Assembly: GCF_038096175.1 (NCBI RefSeq)
Contig: NZ_CP151099.1
Span: 4,186,501 to 4,250,500, forward strand
DNA length: 64,000 nucleotides
Source of the DNA: Nostoc sp. UHCC 0302
Lineage (GTDB): Bacteria > Cyanobacteriota > Cyanobacteriia > Cyanobacteriales > Nostocaceae
Direction: 5' to 3'
The notes below the pieces were generated by a model that did no database searches, was not told the DNA's origin, and saw nothing but the letters and a program-made list of their open reading frames with translations. Both the position numbers and the translations under genes were made by a program. Numbering within the stretch: the stretch's first letter is position 1; each line of letters opens with the position of its first letter. This document shows, in pieces, positions 62,261 through 64,000 of this stretch.

Positions 62261-64000
62261 ATGAACAAAAGTTTTGCAACCATCGACGGGAATGAAGCTG
62301 TTGCCCGTGTTGCTTACAAATTAAATGAAGTGATTGCTATTTATCCCATCACCCCCTCGTCAGCGATGGGTGAATGGGCTGATGCTTGGTCAGCTGAGGG
62401 TCGTCCCAATCTCTGGGGTACTGTTCCTAGCGTTGTCCAGATGCAGAGTGAAGGCGGGGCGGCGGGTGCAGTGCATGGGGCATTGCAAACAGGTTCCTTG
62501 AGTACCACATTCACGGCATCTCAGGGACTATTGTTGATGATACCCAATCTCTACAAAATCGCTGGGGAATTGACTAGCGCTGTGGTTCACGTTGCTGCAC
62601 GCTCCCTAGCTACCCACGCTTTATCAATTTTCGGTGACCATAGCGACGTTATGGCAGCACGCGCTACTGGCTTTGCGCTGCTGTGTTCCGCTTCGGTGCA
62701 GGAAAGCCAAGACTTTGCGCTTATCGCCCATGCTGCTACTTTAGAGGCGCGAGTCTCGTTTATGCACTTCTTTGATGGTTTCCGCACATCTCATGAAGTA
62801 CAGAAAGTAAAACTGCTAACAGACGGCGATTTGCGATCGCTCATTCATGATCACTTAATATTCGCCCACCGCAACAGGGCGTTGACCCCAGACCGTCCAG
62901 TGTTACGGGGTACAGCCCAAAACCCTGATGTTTACTTCCAATCCCGTGAAGGTGCTAACCCTTACTACAACGATTGTCCCGAAATTGTCCAGCAGATTAT
63001 GGATAAATTTGGCGAAGTTACGGGAAGGTATTATCAAATCTATGAATATTACGGCGCGAGTGATGCCGATCGCGTCATTGTGATCATGGGTTCCGGCTGT
63101 GAAACAGTACATGAAACGGTAGATTATCTCAACGCCCGTGGAGAAAAAGTCGGTGTGCTGAAAGTCAGACTTTACCGTCCCTTTGATGTGCAAAGGTTTA
63201 TAAAAGTACTTCCAGCTAGTGTACAGGCGATCGCTGTTCTCGACCGCACCAAAGAACCAGGTAGCGCCGGGGAACCATTGTATTTAGATGTGGTAGCTGC
63301 TATCCATGAGGCGGGGGATGATCGGGGAAGTGGGAGAGTTTCCCCCACCCCTCAAGTTGTTGGTGGTCGTTATGGTCTTTCCTCCAAGGAATTTACCCCT
63401 GCGATGGTAAAGGGCATCTTCGACAACCTCACCCAAGCTAAACCGAAAAATCACTTTACTATCGGTATCAATGATGACGTCAGTCATACTTCCTTGAGCT
63501 TTGACTCTAACTTCTCCACTGAACCGGATAACGTTGTACGAGCGATGTTTTACGGGTTAGGTTCTGATGGTACAGTCGGTGCTAACAAAAACTCAATTAA
63601 GATTATTGGTGAAGAAACAGACAACTACGCCCAAGGTTATTTTGTTTATGACTCCAAGAAATCTGGCTCAATGACTGTTTCTCACTTGCGCTTTGGTCCT
63701 AAGCCAATTCGCTCCACTTATTTAATTGACAAAGCCAACTTTATTGGTTGCCATCACTGGGGATTTCTAGAACGCATTGATATATTGAAAGCTGCTGCAC
63801 TTGGGGCAACTTTGCTGCTCAACAGTCCTTATGATGCTGATACTGTCTGGGAAAATCTGCCGCAGAAAGTGCAGCAGCAAATTATTGATAAGCAACTGAA
63901 GTTATACATAATTGATGCTAACCAAGTTGCCCGTGAAAGTGGCATGGGTGGACGGATTAACACCATTATGCAAGTGTGTTTCTTTGCTTTAGCGAATGTC
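62261..64000 (+). CDS. nifJ: Pyruvate:ferredoxin (flavodoxin) oxidoreductase, N-terminal half (cut by window end)
   Basis: The frame runs from ATG to the last base without a stop: 580 codons of an enzyme of about 1190. It oxidises pyruvate to acetyl-CoA and CO2 and reduces ferredoxin or flavodoxin; in heterocystous cyanobacteria it can supply nitrogenase. The N-terminal domain shows the pyruvate-binding NEAVARVAYKLNEVIAIYPITPSSAMGEWAD, HAALQTG-like gate (GALQTGSLSTTFTASQGLLLMIPN) and FGDHSDVMAARATGF. GLGSDGTVGANKNSIKIIGE marks domain III. The TPP and iron-sulfur domains lie beyond the window. Promoter and partner genes are not visible; the repeat-rich spacer lies upstream. Confidence 0.95.
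   Translation, partial: MNKSFATIDGNEAVARVAYKLNEVIAIYPITPSSAMGEWADAWSAEGRPNLWGTVPSVVQMQSEGGAAGAVHGALQTGSLSTTFTASQGLLLMIPNLYKIAGELTSAVVHVAARSLATHALSIFGDHSDVMAARATGFALLCSASVQESQDFALIAHAATLEARVSFMHFFDGFRTSHEVQKVKLLTDGDLRSLIHDHLIFAHRNRALTPDRPVLRGTAQNPDVYFQSREGANPYYNDCPEIVQQIMDKFGEVTGRYYQIYEYYGASDADRVIVIMGSGCETVHETVDYLNARGEKVGVLKVRLYRPFDVQRFIKVLPASVQAIAVLDRTKEPGSAGEPLYLDVVAAIHEAGDDRGSGRVSPTPQVVGGRYGLSSKEFTPAMVKGIFDNLTQAKPKNHFTIGINDDVSHTSLSFDSNFSTEPDNVVRAMFYGLGSDGTVGANKNSIKIIGEETDNYAQGYFVYDSKKSGSMTVSHLRFGPKPIRSTYLIDKANFIGCHHWGFLERIDILKAAALGATLLLNSPYDADTVWENLPQKVQQQIIDKQLKLYIIDANQVARESGMGGRINTIMQVCFFALANV

Overview
The window looks like chromosomal DNA of a filamentous, probably heterocyst-forming cyanobacterium (Nostocales, Nostoc-like). 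The signs are many GCGATCGC (HIP1) octamers, heptanucleotide tandem repeats, a Rubisco activase with a Rubisco-small-subunit-like tail, an orange-carotenoid-protein N-domain homologue, a CbiG-CobJ fusion, system II cytochrome c maturation genes, an HstK-type Ser/Thr-His kinase and a nifJ gene. No rRNA, tRNA, CRISPR array or transposase gene was recognised. Most genes are monocistronic and separated by AT-rich spacers loaded with small palindromic or MITE-like repeats.

Layout. 0-2 kb: the end of a gene resembling the tail of RarA fusion proteins, a pentapeptide-repeat protein and a small exported protein. 2-3.3 kb: a gene-free region with orphan hairpins and a 126-nt element that recurs in inverted orientation at 17.8 kb. 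3.3-5 kb: cobJ. 5.4-10 kb: a small membrane protein and two convergent histidine kinases with complementary defects, one lacking a recognisable ATP-binding box and the other lacking the phospho-accepting His. 10-13.5 kb: murE, a glutaredoxin-like protein, a DHRS1-like dehydrogenase and an exported protein. 14-16 kb: a RemA/DUF370-like protein followed by a spore-photoproduct-lyase-like radical SAM protein. 16.6-24.3 kb: a lipoprotein, small membrane proteins, a flavodoxin-fold protein, an SGNH-like exported protein, a HEAT-repeat protein, a ribbon-helix-helix protein and an unusual class I glutamine amidotransferase.

24.8-34.4 kb is an oxidative-lipid and apocarotenoid block: a carotenoid cleavage oxygenase, an SDR, an HTH/AAA-like protein, then a lipoxygenase, a cytochrome P450 and an unknown 202-residue protein in one direction. 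The last three look like an uncharacterised oxylipin pathway. 34.5-38 kb: a GT39-type membrane glycosyltransferase, a frameshifted nuclease-like pseudogene and a helical carotenoid protein. 38.4-46.5 kb: a two-gene signalling operon with a 2011-residue HstK-type kinase, whose Ser/Thr kinase domain has lost key metal-binding residues, and a REC-PAS-HisKA-REC hybrid kinase.

46.5-50 kb: a 21-bp tandem array interrupted by a MITE with a perfect 7-bp target duplication, a second GT39-type glycosyltransferase and an exported methyltransferase. 50-54.5 kb: three small membrane or coiled-coil proteins, rca, a Phd/PIN toxin-antitoxin pair and an SGNH hydrolase. 54.9-56.8 kb: a YciI-like protein, SRP RNA (ffs), a phasin-like protein, a Cys-rich protein and queF. 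57-59.2 kb: the ccdA-ccs1 operon. 59.4-64 kb: an O-methyltransferase, a polytopic membrane protein and the first half of nifJ, cut by the window edge.

The points most worth a second look are the complementary kinase pair, the lipoxygenase-P450-unknown cluster, the HstK pseudokinase, the duplicated 126-nt element, and the MITE families, two of which appear to have flipped their internal hairpins between copies.
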